DNA of 64,000 nucleotides, from assembly GCA_947565865.1 (NCBI GenBank), contig CANOHT010000014.1, forward strand, positions 1 to 64,000, given 5' to 3'. The stretch comes from an uncultured Clostridia bacterium. Its GTDB lineage: Bacteria; Bacillota; Clostridia; Christensenellales; Aristaeellaceae. Below, piece after piece: positions 16,070 through 24,974 of this stretch (the stretch's first letter is position 1; every line of letters starts with the position of its first letter). The position numbers and the translations under genes were made by a program. The notes under the pieces are model-generated. The model was not told the DNA's origin and made no database searches. It worked only from the letters and a program-made list of their open reading frames with translations.

Positions 16070-16471
16070 ATGAGCGAGAATACCAACCAGATGGGCATCA
16101 ACGTGCCCGCAGACCAAGACTTTGACACCCTTGGCTTCCAGGGCTCCATGCAGCAGATTCTGCAGGAGAACACCGGCAACTACGTCATTGTCGAGTTCCT
16201 GGTCGGTTCCAACCAGCTGGTCACCAAGCAAGGCATCCTGTATAACGTGGCGTCGCAATTCCTGGTGCTTTACGATGACATCGAGGCACGGTATGTCGTA
16301 TGCGACATCTTCTCGGTGAAGTTCGTTACGTTCCTTGAGCCCAGCCGCAATCCCACCGCAACCATCGCGCCCGAGGAAGCGCCCGCCCTGGAGACCTCCG
16401 CACGCATGACGCCCGCTCAGGCCGCCTACGCCCATGCCACGCGCCGCCCTGTCAGCGTGCCCCGCCGCTGA
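16070..16471 (+). CDS. GerQ-like spore coat protein (putative)
   Basis: 133 residues, soluble. The central part, FQGSMQQILQENTGNYVIVE through LVLYDDIEARYVVCDIFSVKFVTFL, has the layout of the GerQ C-terminal domain of Bacillus (a short helix, then five strands with a 'G.I..V...FLVLYD...RYVV..I..V.FVTF' pattern, as in the GerQ end with a YLDYVTF motif). GerQ is a coat protein cross-linked by transglutaminase and needed for cortex-lytic enzyme localisation. The tail is Ala/Pro/Arg-rich and low-complexity. AAGGAGG precedes the start. It stands alone between divergent and convergent neighbours. The assignment rests on pattern, not on an alignment score. Confidence 0.5.
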   Translation: MSENTNQMGINVPADQDFDTLGFQGSMQQILQENTGNYVIVEFLVGSNQLVTKQGILYNVASQFLVLYDDIEARYVVCDIFSVKFVTFLEPSRNPTATIAPEEAPALETSARMTPAQAAYAHATRRPVSVPRR

Positions 16472-16485
16472 CCAGACCAAGCTCG

Positions 16486-18450
16486 TCAGCGCCCGGCCCG
16501 GCGGAGGAACTCCGCCTCGTCAATGACCTCGACGCCAAGGCTCTGCGCCTTGGTCAGCTTACTCCCGGCCGCCTCGCCCGCAACGACGAAGGCGGTCTTT
16601 TTGCTGACCGAGGAGGCCGCCGTGCCGCCGCACTGGCGCACCAGCTCCTCCGCGTCCTTGCGGGACAGGGTGGGCAGTGTACCCGTCACCACCACGCTCA
16701 TGCCGCTGAACACCCCCTCCGCCCGGCCGTCCGCCTCCCGGGGCTTGACGCCCTGCGCCAGCAGCCGTTCAATCATCCGCCGGTTCTCCGGGAAGGAGAA
16801 AAACTCCGTGACGCTCTGGGCCACAATGTCGCCCACGTCCGGGATGGCCGTCAGTTCTTCCGCGGAGGCCTGGGTTATCTTTTCCAGCGTACCGAAGGCC
16901 GCCGCCAGGTCCCGGGCGGTCTTCCGGCCGATGTTGGGGACACCAATGGCGTACAGGAAGCAATCCAGTGTGCAGTCCTTGCTCTTTTCCAGCGCCGTCA
17001 GCAGCTTTTGCGCTTTCTTTTCCTTGAAGCCATCCAGGGAAAGCGCCTGTTCCATGGTCAGGGTGTACAGGTCGGCGGGATCCCGGGCGCCCATCTGGTC
17101 GTAAAGCTGGGCGGCAGTCTTCTCCGCCAGGCCCTCGATGTCCATGGCGTCCCGGCTGGCGAAATGGCTCAGCCGCGCCACAGCCTGGGGGCGGCAGCTT
17201 TCCCGGTTCATGCAGAACAGATGCGCCCCCCGCTCCACCAATTCCTGCCCGCAGGCAGGGCAGCGCTCGGGGCGCAGAATCGGCTCCTCGCCTTCCTCCG
17301 GCTCCCCCACCCGGCCCATGATCTCCGGGATGACGTCATTGGAGCGGCGAATCCACACCGGCGCGCCGATGGCCACCTGCTTGCGCTGGATATCACCCCA
17401 GTTGTTCAGGGTGGCTTTGCGCACGGTGACGCCGTAAAAGTCCACGGGGTCCAGGTGGGCCAGGGGCGTCAGCTTGCCGGTGCGCCCCGGTTCCCTAGTG
17501 ACCTCCCGCAGGGTGGTCACGCTTTCCTCTGCCTCAAACTTGTAGGCCACCGCCCAGCGCGGGAACTTGTCCGTATAACCCATCTGTTCCCGCAGAGCCA
17601 TGTCGCCCACCTTGATGACCACGCCGTCAATGAGGAAATCCAGACTTTCCCGCTCCGCCTCAATTTGACGGATGCAGGCTTCCAGCTCCTCTCTGCCGGA
17701 GGCGCGGCCCAGATAGGGGCTAACGGGAAAACCGTTGTCCCGAAGGAAACCCAGCATGCCCTCCTGGTCGGTATAGGGCGGATTCTCAATGGTGCCGACC
17801 TGGTAGAAGAAAGCGTCCAGCTTCCGGGACGCCGTGACGGCGGGATCCAGATTCCGCAAGGCGCCGGCGGCGGCGTTGCGGGCGTTTTTCAGCGGCTCCC
17901 TGGCTGTCTGGTTGTACGCCTCCAGGGCAGACAGGCGCATGATGCACTCGCCCTGCACCTCCAGCAGCCCCTGATAAGGGATGCGCAGCGGCACGGAGCG
18001 CACCGTCCGGGCCTGGGGAAGAATGGCCTCGCCGGTGACGCCGTTGCCGCGAGTCGCGGCCTGCACCAATTCGCCGCCCTGGTAGGTCAGGTTCAGGGTC
18101 AGGCCGTCAAACTTATACTCCACATAGTAAGCCAGCGCCTCTTGACCTGTCAGCTTTTCGGCCCGACGCAGCCAGTCTTCCAGCCCCCCCACCGACTGCA
18201 CCTTGTCCATGCTCCACAGCCGGGTGATATGCGTATGCGGCTCGAAGGCCGTCAGCGCCTCCCCGCCGACCCGGTGCGTGGGCGAATCCGGCAGGGTGAG
18301 GCCCGTTTCCCTTTCCAGGGCCGTCAGCTGGTCATACATCTCATCCCACTGCTTGTCGGAAATCAGGGGCTCGTCCTTGACGTAGTAGGCATAGGCCGTC
18401 TCGTTGAGTCGGTCCACCAGGGCCCGCATCCGGGCCGTCGCGTCGGTCAT
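16486..18450 (-). CDS. ligA: NAD-dependent DNA ligase
   Basis: 654 residues, full length. LigA seals nicks using NAD+. The N-terminal Ia domain is followed by the adenylation domain with the nucleophile Lys113 in EYKFDG, then the OB fold, the four-Cys zinc finger (CPACGQELV...FCMNRESCRP), helix-hairpin-helix repeats (SLDGFKEKKAQKLL, GVPNIGRKTARDLA, IPDVGDIVAQSV) and a C-terminal BRCT domain from about residue 580. Phe replaces the more usual residue in the K-x-D-G motif, which still keeps Lys and Asp. Its ATG overlaps the pcrA stop by four bases. Confidence 0.98.
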   Translation of the reverse strand: MTDATARMRALVDRLNETAYAYYVKDEPLISDKQWDEMYDQLTALERETGLTLPDSPTHRVGGEALTAFEPHTHITRLWSMDKVQSVGGLEDWLRRAEKLTGQEALAYYVEYKFDGLTLNLTYQGGELVQAATRGNGVTGEAILPQARTVRSVPLRIPYQGLLEVQGECIMRLSALEAYNQTAREPLKNARNAAAGALRNLDPAVTASRKLDAFFYQVGTIENPPYTDQEGMLGFLRDNGFPVSPYLGRASGREELEACIRQIEAERESLDFLIDGVVIKVGDMALREQMGYTDKFPRWAVAYKFEAEESVTTLREVTREPGRTGKLTPLAHLDPVDFYGVTVRKATLNNWGDIQRKQVAIGAPVWIRRSNDVIPEIMGRVGEPEEGEEPILRPERCPACGQELVERGAHLFCMNRESCRPQAVARLSHFASRDAMDIEGLAEKTAAQLYDQMGARDPADLYTLTMEQALSLDGFKEKKAQKLLTALEKSKDCTLDCFLYAIGVPNIGRKTARDLAAAFGTLEKITQASAEELTAIPDVGDIVAQSVTEFFSFPENRRMIERLLAQGVKPREADGRAEGVFSGMSVVVTGTLPTLSRKDAEELVRQCGGTAASSVSKKTAFVVAGEAAGSKLTKAQSLGVEVIDEAEFLRRAGR

Positions 18451-20750
18451 GCTTCATCCTCCAATTTGACAATGGGGGCGATGGACAGGCTGAATTCCTT
18501 CACGCCATAGGCCGTAAACTCGATCTGAATCCGCGCTTCGCTGCCCCGCCCGTGGAGCGCCACCACCACGCCCTCGCCGAATTTGCGGTGCATGACCCGG
18601 TCGCCCTCCCGAAACAGGTTCTGCATGGCGCTGCCGGCCAGTTCCCTGGCCTTGCTGCCCTGGAAGCCCTTGCTGACGCCGGGAATGTTCAGCGCGTTGC
18701 CCCCCAGGGTCAGTTTGGGCTTGCCCAGATCATGCATATCAGGCGTGGATTTGAGGCCATAAACGCTGCCATAGCCCTTCTGCAGGGGCTGAGGGCGCTC
18801 CTTGCCCTGCAGCGCCGCCTCCTTGCGCTCGGACCAATCGTCCTCCATCAGCCGGGCGGGAATCTCGTCCAGGAATCGCGCGGGAGGATTGTGATTAACC
18901 TGGTTGTACAGCATCCGCTGACTGGCGCGGGAAATAAACAGCCGCTTCTGCGCGCGGGTGACGCCCACATAGCACAGCCGTCGTTCCTCCTCCAGCCTGT
19001 CCCCGTCCATCAGGGAGCGGGAGGACGGGAAGATGCCCTCCTCCAGGCCGGTCATGAACACCGTGGGAAATTCCAGACCCTTGGCGGAATGCAGGGTCAT
19101 CAGGGTCACATAGCCCCGGCTGTCGTCGGCGCGATCCAAATCCGTTACCAGCGCAACGTTTTCCAGGTATCCCTCCAGGGTAGCCTCATCCCCGGCGGCG
19201 CGGGCAAATTCCTCCACCGCGCCCATGAATTCCTGGATATTTTCAATCCGGGTCTTGGCCTCCTCGGTATCCTCCTTCTGGTACTGCGCCATCAGGCCGA
19301 CGCGCTCCACCAGCATCTTGACGTAATCCGACAGCGGCATGGTCTCCTTCATCGCCATCAGCGACGTCATCAGCATGAAGAACTCGCCCACACATTTGCG
19401 CGGCCGGGAGGTCAGATGCTCAGGCATGTCCGCCAGGGCGGAGAACAAAGGCATGCTATGCTCCCGGGCGTGCTCGGCCAGGTCGTTGGCCGTGGTTTCG
19501 CCAATGGAACGCCGGGGGACGTTGATGATCCGCCGCAGGGAAATATCGTCGCTGGGGTTGACCATCACCCGCAGGTAGGCCAGGATGTCCTTGACCTCCT
19601 TGCGCTCGTAGAACTTCTGTCCGCCGAAAATCTTGTAAGGGATGGAGGCGCGCATCAGCATGTCTTCCAGCACACGGCTCTGGGCATTGGTACGGTACAG
19701 CACCGCCATGTCCCCGAAGGACTCGCTGGCCGTCCGATGCAGATAGCGGATGCGGTCCGCCACCCAGGCGGCCTCCTCCCGCTCGTCGCCGCCCACAAAC
19801 AGCTTGATTTTCTCGCCCTCACCCTGCTCCGTCCACAGCGCCTTCTCCTTGCGCCCCGCGTTATGGGCAATAACCTGATTGGCCGCGTCCAGAATATTGG
19901 CGGTGGAGCGGTAATTCTGCTCCAGCTTGATGACCACCGCGTCGGTGTAATCCTTCTCAAAATCAAGGATGTTGCGGATGTCCGCGCCGCGCCAGCCATA
20001 GATGGACTGATCGTCATCACCCACCACGCACAGGTTGCGGCTCTGGTCGGTCAGCAGACGCACCAGCTGATACTGGGCGAAGTTGGTATCCTGGTACTCG
20101 TCCACCATGACATAGCGGAAGCGCTTGCGATAGCTTTCCAGCACAGGGGGATGATCCGCCAGCAATTCGAGGGTCTTGACCAGCAGATCGTCGAAGTCAA
20201 GGGCGTTGAGGCCCTTCATGCGCTCCTCGTACATCAGGTAGACGTCATGAATCAGCTGGCTCCGGTAATCCCGGCCCGACTGCTGGAACCACTCGTTGGG
20301 GGAAAGCAGTCGGTTCTTGGCGTCGGAAATCTTTGCCCGGATTTCTCGGATGGGCAGGAACTTATCATCAATATTCTTGCGCTTGAGAATTTCCTTGAGC
20401 ACCGTGCCCTGATCGTCGTCATCATAAATGGCGAAGGAGCGGTCATAGCCGATCTTTTCAATATCCCGGCGCAGCATCCTGGCGCAGGTAGAATGGAAGG
20501 TGGAAATCCAGGCTTCCTCCGCGGCGTCCCCCACCAGGCTGGCGATACGTTCCTTCATTTCCTTGGCGGCCTTGTTGGTAAAGGTCAGTGCCAGAATTTG
20601 CCAAGGCTGCACGCCATGGTCGATCAGGTTCGCGACGCGGTAGGTCAGCGCCCGGGTCTTGCCGCTGCCCGCGCCTGCCAGAATCAGCACCGGGCCTTCC
20701 AGGGTCTCCGCAGCCAGGCGCTGCTGTGGGTTAAGCATACTCAGGTTCAT
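18447..20750 (-). CDS. pcrA: ATP-dependent DNA helicase PcrA/UvrD
   Basis: 767 residues, superfamily 1A 3'-5' helicase used in repair and in removing recombination or replication blocks. Motifs: Q-motif LNPQQRLAAE, Walker A GAGSGKT at residues 26-32, LTFTNKAAKEMKER, Walker B VDEYQDTNFAQY, GDDDQSIYGWRGA, LEQNYRSTANIL and VTLMTLHSAKGLEFPTVF, with VGVTRAQKRLFISRA near the end. The C-terminal region contains the RNA-polymerase-binding Tudor-like part (FREGDRVMHRKFGEGVVV). I chose the ATG at 20750, which has AGGGGA at eight bases; the codon before it is TTG. It lies between yerC and ligA in one operon. Confidence 0.98.
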   Translation of the reverse strand: MNLSMLNPQQRLAAETLEGPVLILAGAGSGKTRALTYRVANLIDHGVQPWQILALTFTNKAAKEMKERIASLVGDAAEEAWISTFHSTCARMLRRDIEKIGYDRSFAIYDDDDQGTVLKEILKRKNIDDKFLPIREIRAKISDAKNRLLSPNEWFQQSGRDYRSQLIHDVYLMYEERMKGLNALDFDDLLVKTLELLADHPPVLESYRKRFRYVMVDEYQDTNFAQYQLVRLLTDQSRNLCVVGDDDQSIYGWRGADIRNILDFEKDYTDAVVIKLEQNYRSTANILDAANQVIAHNAGRKEKALWTEQGEGEKIKLFVGGDEREEAAWVADRIRYLHRTASESFGDMAVLYRTNAQSRVLEDMLMRASIPYKIFGGQKFYERKEVKDILAYLRVMVNPSDDISLRRIINVPRRSIGETTANDLAEHAREHSMPLFSALADMPEHLTSRPRKCVGEFFMLMTSLMAMKETMPLSDYVKMLVERVGLMAQYQKEDTEEAKTRIENIQEFMGAVEEFARAAGDEATLEGYLENVALVTDLDRADDSRGYVTLMTLHSAKGLEFPTVFMTGLEEGIFPSSRSLMDGDRLEEERRLCYVGVTRAQKRLFISRASQRMLYNQVNHNPPARFLDEIPARLMEDDWSERKEAALQGKERPQPLQKGYGSVYGLKSTPDMHDLGKPKLTLGGNALNIPGVSKGFQGSKARELAGSAMQNLFREGDRVMHRKFGEGVVVALHGRGSEARIQIEFTAYGVKEFSLSIAPIVKLEDEA

Positions 20751-20802
20751 CAACAGTATCCCCTATCTTCCTAATAAATCATGGGCTTATGACGGCGAAA
20801 GC

Positions 20803-21123
20803 CTATTCCGCGGTCCGGGGCGTCAGCGCGCCCTGGTCCTCCAGCTTATTCAGCACACGGTGATAGCCGTCCGCGCCGTAGGTCAGGGCGCGGTTAACAC
20901 GGCTGACCGTGGCGGAGGACGCGCCTGTGCGCCGGGCAATCTCCTGATAAGTCACCCCTTGACGCAGCAGGGCAGCGACCTCCAGGCGCTGGGCCATGCT
21001 TTTCATTTCGGCAATGGTACACACGTCCTCAAAGAAGCGATAAGCATCCTCCCGGCTCTCCAGGGACAGCATGGCTTCCATCAGCAGGTCAAGCTGACTG
21101 CTCTTGATCTTTGGTTCAAACAT
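20803..21123 (-). CDS. TrpR-related DNA-binding protein YerC/YecD
   Basis: 106 residues. The protein consists of a helical dimerisation region and a TrpR-like helix-turn-helix: MAQRLEVAALLRQGVTYQEIARRTGASSATVSRVNRAL. YerC/YecD proteins sit upstream of pcrA and ligA in many Firmicutes, as here, and are presumed repressors with unknown ligand. The start is preceded by GGGGAG. A promoter with extended -10 lies 80 bases upstream, making this the first gene of the yerC-pcrA-ligA operon. Confidence 0.95.
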   Translation of the reverse strand: MFEPKIKSSQLDLLMEAMLSLESREDAYRFFEDVCTIAEMKSMAQRLEVAALLRQGVTYQEIARRTGASSATVSRVNRALTYGADGYHRVLNKLEDQGALTPRTAE

Positions 21124-21202
21124 TGTACCGACTCCCCGCCGCGTCCTTCAAAAGCTAACGACAACCACGCCATCGCGGTGCTCCCCCGGACGACGTGCTA
21201 CC

Positions 21203-21231
21203 ATTATAGCACGGTTTTCCCTCCGTGACCA
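21203..21231 (-). promoter_or_regulatory. yerC-pcrA-ligA promoter
   Basis: The minus strand has TGGTCA (21231-21226), 17 bases and TATAAT (21208-21203) with TGC extending the -10. It diverges from the glnN promoter, and the 330-base region between the two genes holds only these two promoters. Confidence 0.6.
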
Positions 21232-21351
21232 GTGAAAAAATAAGCGGAATGCTGTCGAGGAACGCGCTTCGCCATCCTGTACAATATGGCCGATTTCCGC
21301 CGCCGCGCCGCCAGGGACGCCCTGATCCGCGGAAAAAGATGGCTTAACGCC

Positions 21352-21380
21352 TTGACAACCCTTCCCGCGCAGTCTATACT
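21352..21380 (+). promoter_or_regulatory. glnN promoter
   Basis: Consensus TTGACA (21352-21357), 17 bases, TATACT (21375-21380). The leader is about 65 bases. No obvious nitrogen-regulator operator was recognised. Confidence 0.85.
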
Positions 21381-21453
21381 TAACCCGATAACCATCGGTT
21401 CCCGTCCCCCAAAGCTCTACCGCCCGCGAGCGCGATTGTAAGGAGGAATCCCG

Positions 21454-23532
21454 ATGCCCACCATGGATGAGCTCTTCGGCAGCAACGTATTCAACGAGGC
21501 CGTGATGCAAAAGCGCCTGCCCAAGGAGACCTACAAGGCGCTCCTGAAGACCATTGAGGACGGCAAGCAGCTGGAACCGCAGGTGGCCAGCGTGGTCGCC
21601 AACGCCATGAAGGACTGGGCTGTGGAGCGCGGCGTGACCCACTATACCCACTGGTTCCAGCCCATGACGGGCTTCACCGCCGAGAAGCACGACAGCTTCA
21701 TCTCCCCCAAGGCGGGAGGCAAGGTCATCCTGGAATTCAGCGGCAAGGAGCTGGTTCGGGGCGAGCCGGACGCATCCTCCTTCCCCTCCGGCGGCCTTCG
21801 CTCCACCTTTGAGGCCCGGGGCTACACCGCCTGGGATCCCACCAGCTACGCCTTCATCAAGGACGGCGTGCTGTGCATTCCCACGGCCTTCTGCTCCTAC
21901 GGCGGCGCGTCGCTGGATCAGAAAACGCCCCTGCTGCGCTCCATGGAGGCGCTGAACCGCCAGGCCGTGCGCATTTTGAAGCTCTTTGGGCGCGACGCCA
22001 CGCGGGTTACCCCCACCGTGGGCGCAGAGCAGGAATACTTTCTGGTGGACAAGAAGCTCTACGATCAGCGAAAAGATTTGATTTTCACCGGCCGCACCCT
22101 GTTTGGCGCCAAGCCCCCCAAGGGCCAGGAGATGGACGATCACTATTTCGGCTCCATCAAGCCCCGGGTGAAGGCCTTCATGCGGGAATTGGACGAGGAG
22201 TTGTGGAAGCTGGGCGTCCTGGCCAAGACCGAGCACAACGAGGTCGCCCCTGCGCAGCACGAGATGGCCCCCATCTTCTGCACCACCTCCGTGGCGACGG
22301 ATCACAACCAGCTGGCCATGGAGATGATGAAGAAGGTGGCCCTGCGCCACGGCCTTGTCTGCCTGCTGCACGAGAAGCCCTTCGCGGGCGTGAACGGCTC
22401 GGGCAAGCACAACAACTGGTCCATGACCACCAACACCGGCTACAACCTCCTGGAGCCCGGGGACGATCCCGCCACCTCCGCCCAGTTCATGCTGATCCTG
22501 ACAGCGGTCATCAAAGCGGTGGATGAGCACGCGGAACTGTTGCGGGTAGCCGTTTCCTCCGCCGGGAACGACCACCGTCTGGGCGCCAACGAAGCGCCGC
22601 CCGCGATCATTTCCATGTTCCTGGGCGACGAGCTCTCCGCCATCGTGGACGCCGTCGAGGCCGACCGCACCTACCATGCCGCCCAGCGCCACGACCTGGA
22701 GATCGGCGTCAGTGTGCTGCCCAAATTTCCCCAGGACAACACCGACCGCAACCGCACCTCGCCCTTTGCCTTCACGGGCAACAAGTTCGAGTTCCGCTCC
22801 CTGGGCTCCAGCGAGTCCATCGCCTCGACCAACGTGGTCATCAACACCATCGTGGCCGACGCGCTGATGGAATTCGCCGATACCCTGGAAAAGGCCGAGG
22901 ACTTCCGCGCCGCGCTGCACAGCCTCATCGTCGATACCCTGCACAAGCACAAGCGCATCATTTTCAACGGCAACGGCTATTCCCAGGAATGGGTGGAGGA
23001 AGCCGCCCGCCGCGGACTGCCCAACCTGCGCAGCACCCTGGACGCGCTGCCGCACCTGATCTCCCAAAAGAGTGTGAGCATGTTCACCCGTCATGGCGTC
23101 TTCACCGAGCAGGAGCTTCTCAGCCGGTACGAAATCCGCCTGGAAGTCTATGCCAAGGTGCTGAACATCGAGGCCGCCACCACGCTGATGATGGCCGAAC
23201 GGGAAATCATGCCCGCCTGCCTGGCCTTCATGGGCAGCGTGGCCGGAACGGTCAACCAGATGAAGGCCGCGGGAATGCCCTCTATCGCCGCCGAAAGGCT
23301 GCTGAGCCTTATGAACAACCGTACCGCGCGGCTCTCCGACGCCGTTGAGAACCTGCGGGGCGTCATATCCACCCGCCGGGAGGGCGACGCCTACGCCAAC
23401 GCCCAGTATGAGCATGACGCCATCATCCCCGCCATGGCCGCCGTCCGGGAGCTGGCAGACGATCTGGAAACCTTTGTCGGCAAGGATTACTGGCCCTTCC
23501 CCACCTACGCCGATCTGCTGTTCAACGTATGA
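21454..23532 (+). CDS. glnN: Glutamine synthetase type III
   Basis: 692 residues, the length of GSIII enzymes and much longer than GSI. It makes glutamine from glutamate, ammonia and ATP as a dodecamer. GSIII-specific N-terminus: ELFGSNVFNEAVMQKRLPKETYKAL, then HYTHWFQPMTGFTAEKHDSF. Catalytic segments include VGAEQEYFLVDKKLY (metal ligands), KTEHNEVAPAQHEMAPIF, the ATP/ammonia region GSGKHNNWSM and NDHRLGANEAPPAIIS, and FAFTGNKFEFRSLGSS. GSIII is common in Bacteroidetes and gut Clostridia and is usually nitrogen-regulated. It is monocistronic, with consensus promoter and terminator, and is followed by repeat copy A. Confidence 0.97.
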   Translation: MPTMDELFGSNVFNEAVMQKRLPKETYKALLKTIEDGKQLEPQVASVVANAMKDWAVERGVTHYTHWFQPMTGFTAEKHDSFISPKAGGKVILEFSGKELVRGEPDASSFPSGGLRSTFEARGYTAWDPTSYAFIKDGVLCIPTAFCSYGGASLDQKTPLLRSMEALNRQAVRILKLFGRDATRVTPTVGAEQEYFLVDKKLYDQRKDLIFTGRTLFGAKPPKGQEMDDHYFGSIKPRVKAFMRELDEELWKLGVLAKTEHNEVAPAQHEMAPIFCTTSVATDHNQLAMEMMKKVALRHGLVCLLHEKPFAGVNGSGKHNNWSMTTNTGYNLLEPGDDPATSAQFMLILTAVIKAVDEHAELLRVAVSSAGNDHRLGANEAPPAIISMFLGDELSAIVDAVEADRTYHAAQRHDLEIGVSVLPKFPQDNTDRNRTSPFAFTGNKFEFRSLGSSESIASTNVVINTIVADALMEFADTLEKAEDFRAALHSLIVDTLHKHKRIIFNGNGYSQEWVEEAARRGLPNLRSTLDALPHLISQKSVSMFTRHGVFTEQELLSRYEIRLEVYAKVLNIEAATTLMMAEREIMPACLAFMGSVAGTVNQMKAAGMPSIAAERLLSLMNNRTARLSDAVENLRGVISTRREGDAYANAQYEHDAIIPAMAAVRELADDLETFVGKDYWPFPTYADLLFNV

Positions 23533-23537
23533 GCGTC

Positions 23538-23563
23538 AAAAAAGTGGCGAACGCCACTTTTTT
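23538..23563. terminator. glnN terminator, also first block of repeat A
   Basis: AAGTGGCG (23542-23549) and CGCCACTT (23552-23559) form an 8-bp stem flanked by A and T runs, so it can terminate in either direction. The same hairpin recurs at 40598-40623 in front of tex. Confidence 0.85.
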
Positions 23564-23766
23564 GAATTTTGTACGCCCTCACTGGTCGAACGGCAAAGCC
23601 GTTCTCCCGACCGTTCGGTCATGTAAGGAAGCGATCTCTTACAAGATCGCAAGAAAATCGCCGTACACGCCGCCGATTTTCGATTGACAGTCTGCCGACG
23701 GCAAGTTGGGCGTTCTGCTATGACTTTGGCCGACGAACCCTCCGACACCTCCCATGGTTTTTTCGG
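23538..23766 (+). repeat. Dispersed intergenic repeat, copy A
   Basis: About 230 bases sharing ordered blocks with copy B (40598-40784) and copy C (54586-54711): the GTGGC hairpin and T run; TGTACGCCCTC; CCGACCGTTCG; GTAAGGAAGC; AAAATCGCCGTACA; GCCGATTTT followed by GACAGTC; and CTCCGACACCTCCCA followed by a T run (23740-23763). Copy A carries an extra hairpin (AACGGC-AAA-GCCGTT, around 23594-23608) that is shared with fragment D near 1.2 kb. No protein is convincingly encoded. Confidence 0.75.
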
Positions 23767-23839
23767 CATCTGGGCGCGAGGCATGTCCGCTTCGCGCTTT
23801 TTGATATTGTATTCTTCTTGTCCTTTTGTGACAATATTC

Positions 23840-23868
23840 TTGACAATCCCGCCATGACAGGATAAACT
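23840..23868 (+). promoter_or_regulatory. Promoter of ABC importer operon
   Basis: Consensus TTGACA (23840-23845), 17 bases, TAAACT (23863-23868). The leader to the solute-binding protein is about 57 bases. It lies 75 bases beyond repeat A. Confidence 0.7.
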
Positions 23869-23931
23869 GAACATGTAGACGCGAAGAGCAGCAGCTTTCT
23901 TCGCAAAGTAGGATTGGAAGGAGACCTTATC

Positions 23932-24876
23932 ATGAAAAAAATCATTGCCCTGGCCCTGGCGCTGCTGATGGCGCTTGCTTGCGTTTCCGCCGTTGCGGAA
24001 GAGACCTACAACATCGGCATTGTGCAGCTTGTGCAGCATGAGGCCCTTGACCAGGCTACCAAGGGCTTCCAGGACGCCCTCACCGAGCTGATGGGCGACA
24101 AGGTGAAGTTTGATCTGCAGAACGCCTCCGGCGACGCGCCCACCTGCGCCACCATCGTCAACGGCTTCGTTGCCGCTGATGTTGATCTGATTATGGCCAA
24201 CGCCACCCCCGCCCTGCAGGCCGCTGTGGCCGCCACCGCGGACATCCCCGTGCTGGGCACCTCCATTTCCCACTACGGCACGGCCCTGGATATGAACGAT
24301 AACTGGCAGGGTTTCACGGGCATCAACGTGTCCGGCACCTCCGACCTTTCTCCCCTGAACGAGCAGGCCGCCATGGTCAAGGAGCTTTTCCCGGAAGCGA
24401 AAAGCGTCGCTCTGCTGTTCTGCTCGGCGGAGGCCAACAGCGTATATCAGGTGGACGTTATCGAGGCAGAGCTGAACAACCTGGGCTATACCACCCAGCG
24501 CTTCGCTTTCACCGACTCCAACGACGTTGCCGCGCTGGCTGAGCAAGCCACCGCCTGCGATGTGATTTACATTCCCACCGACAACACCGCCGCCACCTAC
24601 ACCGAGACCATCGCCAATGTGGTGCTGCCTGCCGGCAAGCCCACCATCACCGGCGAGGAGGGCCTGTGCCGCGGCTGCGGCGTGGCGACCCTGACCATCA
24701 GCTACTATGACATCGGCTACAAGACCGGCGAAATGGCCTACGACATTCTGGTGAACGGCGCCGACATCAGCGCCATGCCCATTGCCTTCGCGCCTCAGTT
24801 CGTGAAGAAGTACAACGCCGCCAATGCCGAGGCGCTGAACGTCACCGTCCCCGAGGGCTACGAGGCGCTGGAATAA
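23932..24876 (+). CDS. ABC transporter substrate-binding protein (TrpX-like)
   Basis: 314 residues. A signal peptide (residues 1-23, cleavage after VSAVA) exports it. There is no good lipobox, since the Cys in LACVSA lacks the -3 hydrophobic residue. The mature protein is a periplasmic-binding fold of the PF04392 type: YNIGIVQLVQHEALDQATKGFQ, then VDLIMANATPALQAA and SVALLFCSAEANS, and DVIYIPTDNTAATY. Known homologues with the same permease and ATPase partners are tryptophan- or tyrosine-type uptake systems, but ligand specificity is unproven here. ATG 23932 follows AAGGAG; an upstream in-frame TTG would place the signal poorly. A stem-loop after the stop separates it from the permease gene. 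Confidence 0.92.
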   Translation: MKKIIALALALLMALACVSAVAEETYNIGIVQLVQHEALDQATKGFQDALTELMGDKVKFDLQNASGDAPTCATIVNGFVAADVDLIMANATPALQAAVAATADIPVLGTSISHYGTALDMNDNWQGFTGINVSGTSDLSPLNEQAAMVKELFPEAKSVALLFCSAEANSVYQVDVIEAELNNLGYTTQRFAFTDSNDVAALAEQATACDVIYIPTDNTAATYTETIANVVLPAGKPTITGEEGLCRGCGVATLTISYYDIGYKTGEMAYDILVNGADISAMPIAFAPQFVKKYNAANAEALNVTVPEGYEALE

Positions 24877-24898
24877 TTCCTTCCCCATTTGAACCATT

Positions 24899-24939
24899 GC
24901 GAAGGCCATGAAGGGCGCATTACCTTTCATGGCTTCGCT
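24899..24939 (+). promoter_or_regulatory. Intra-operon stem-loop after substrate-binding gene
   Basis: GCGAAGGCCATGAA pairs with TTCATGGCTTCGC (one bulge) and is followed by TTTG. Such stems between a binding-protein gene and its permease usually raise the level of the first protein by stabilising or partly terminating the transcript. Confidence 0.55.
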
Positions 24940-24974
24940 TTGTACGATCATCCACCGCAAGGAGGCTCCCCCCA

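Noticed and set aside
18552..20774. A 740-codon plus-strand frame opposite pcrA
   Set aside because: It is the shadow of the helicase gene, without start signals or domains.
21148..23415. A 755-codon minus-strand frame opposite glnN
   Set aside because: It is antisense to a well-conserved enzyme, rich in His/Gly/Val runs, with no ribosome-binding site. It is the typical third-position shadow.
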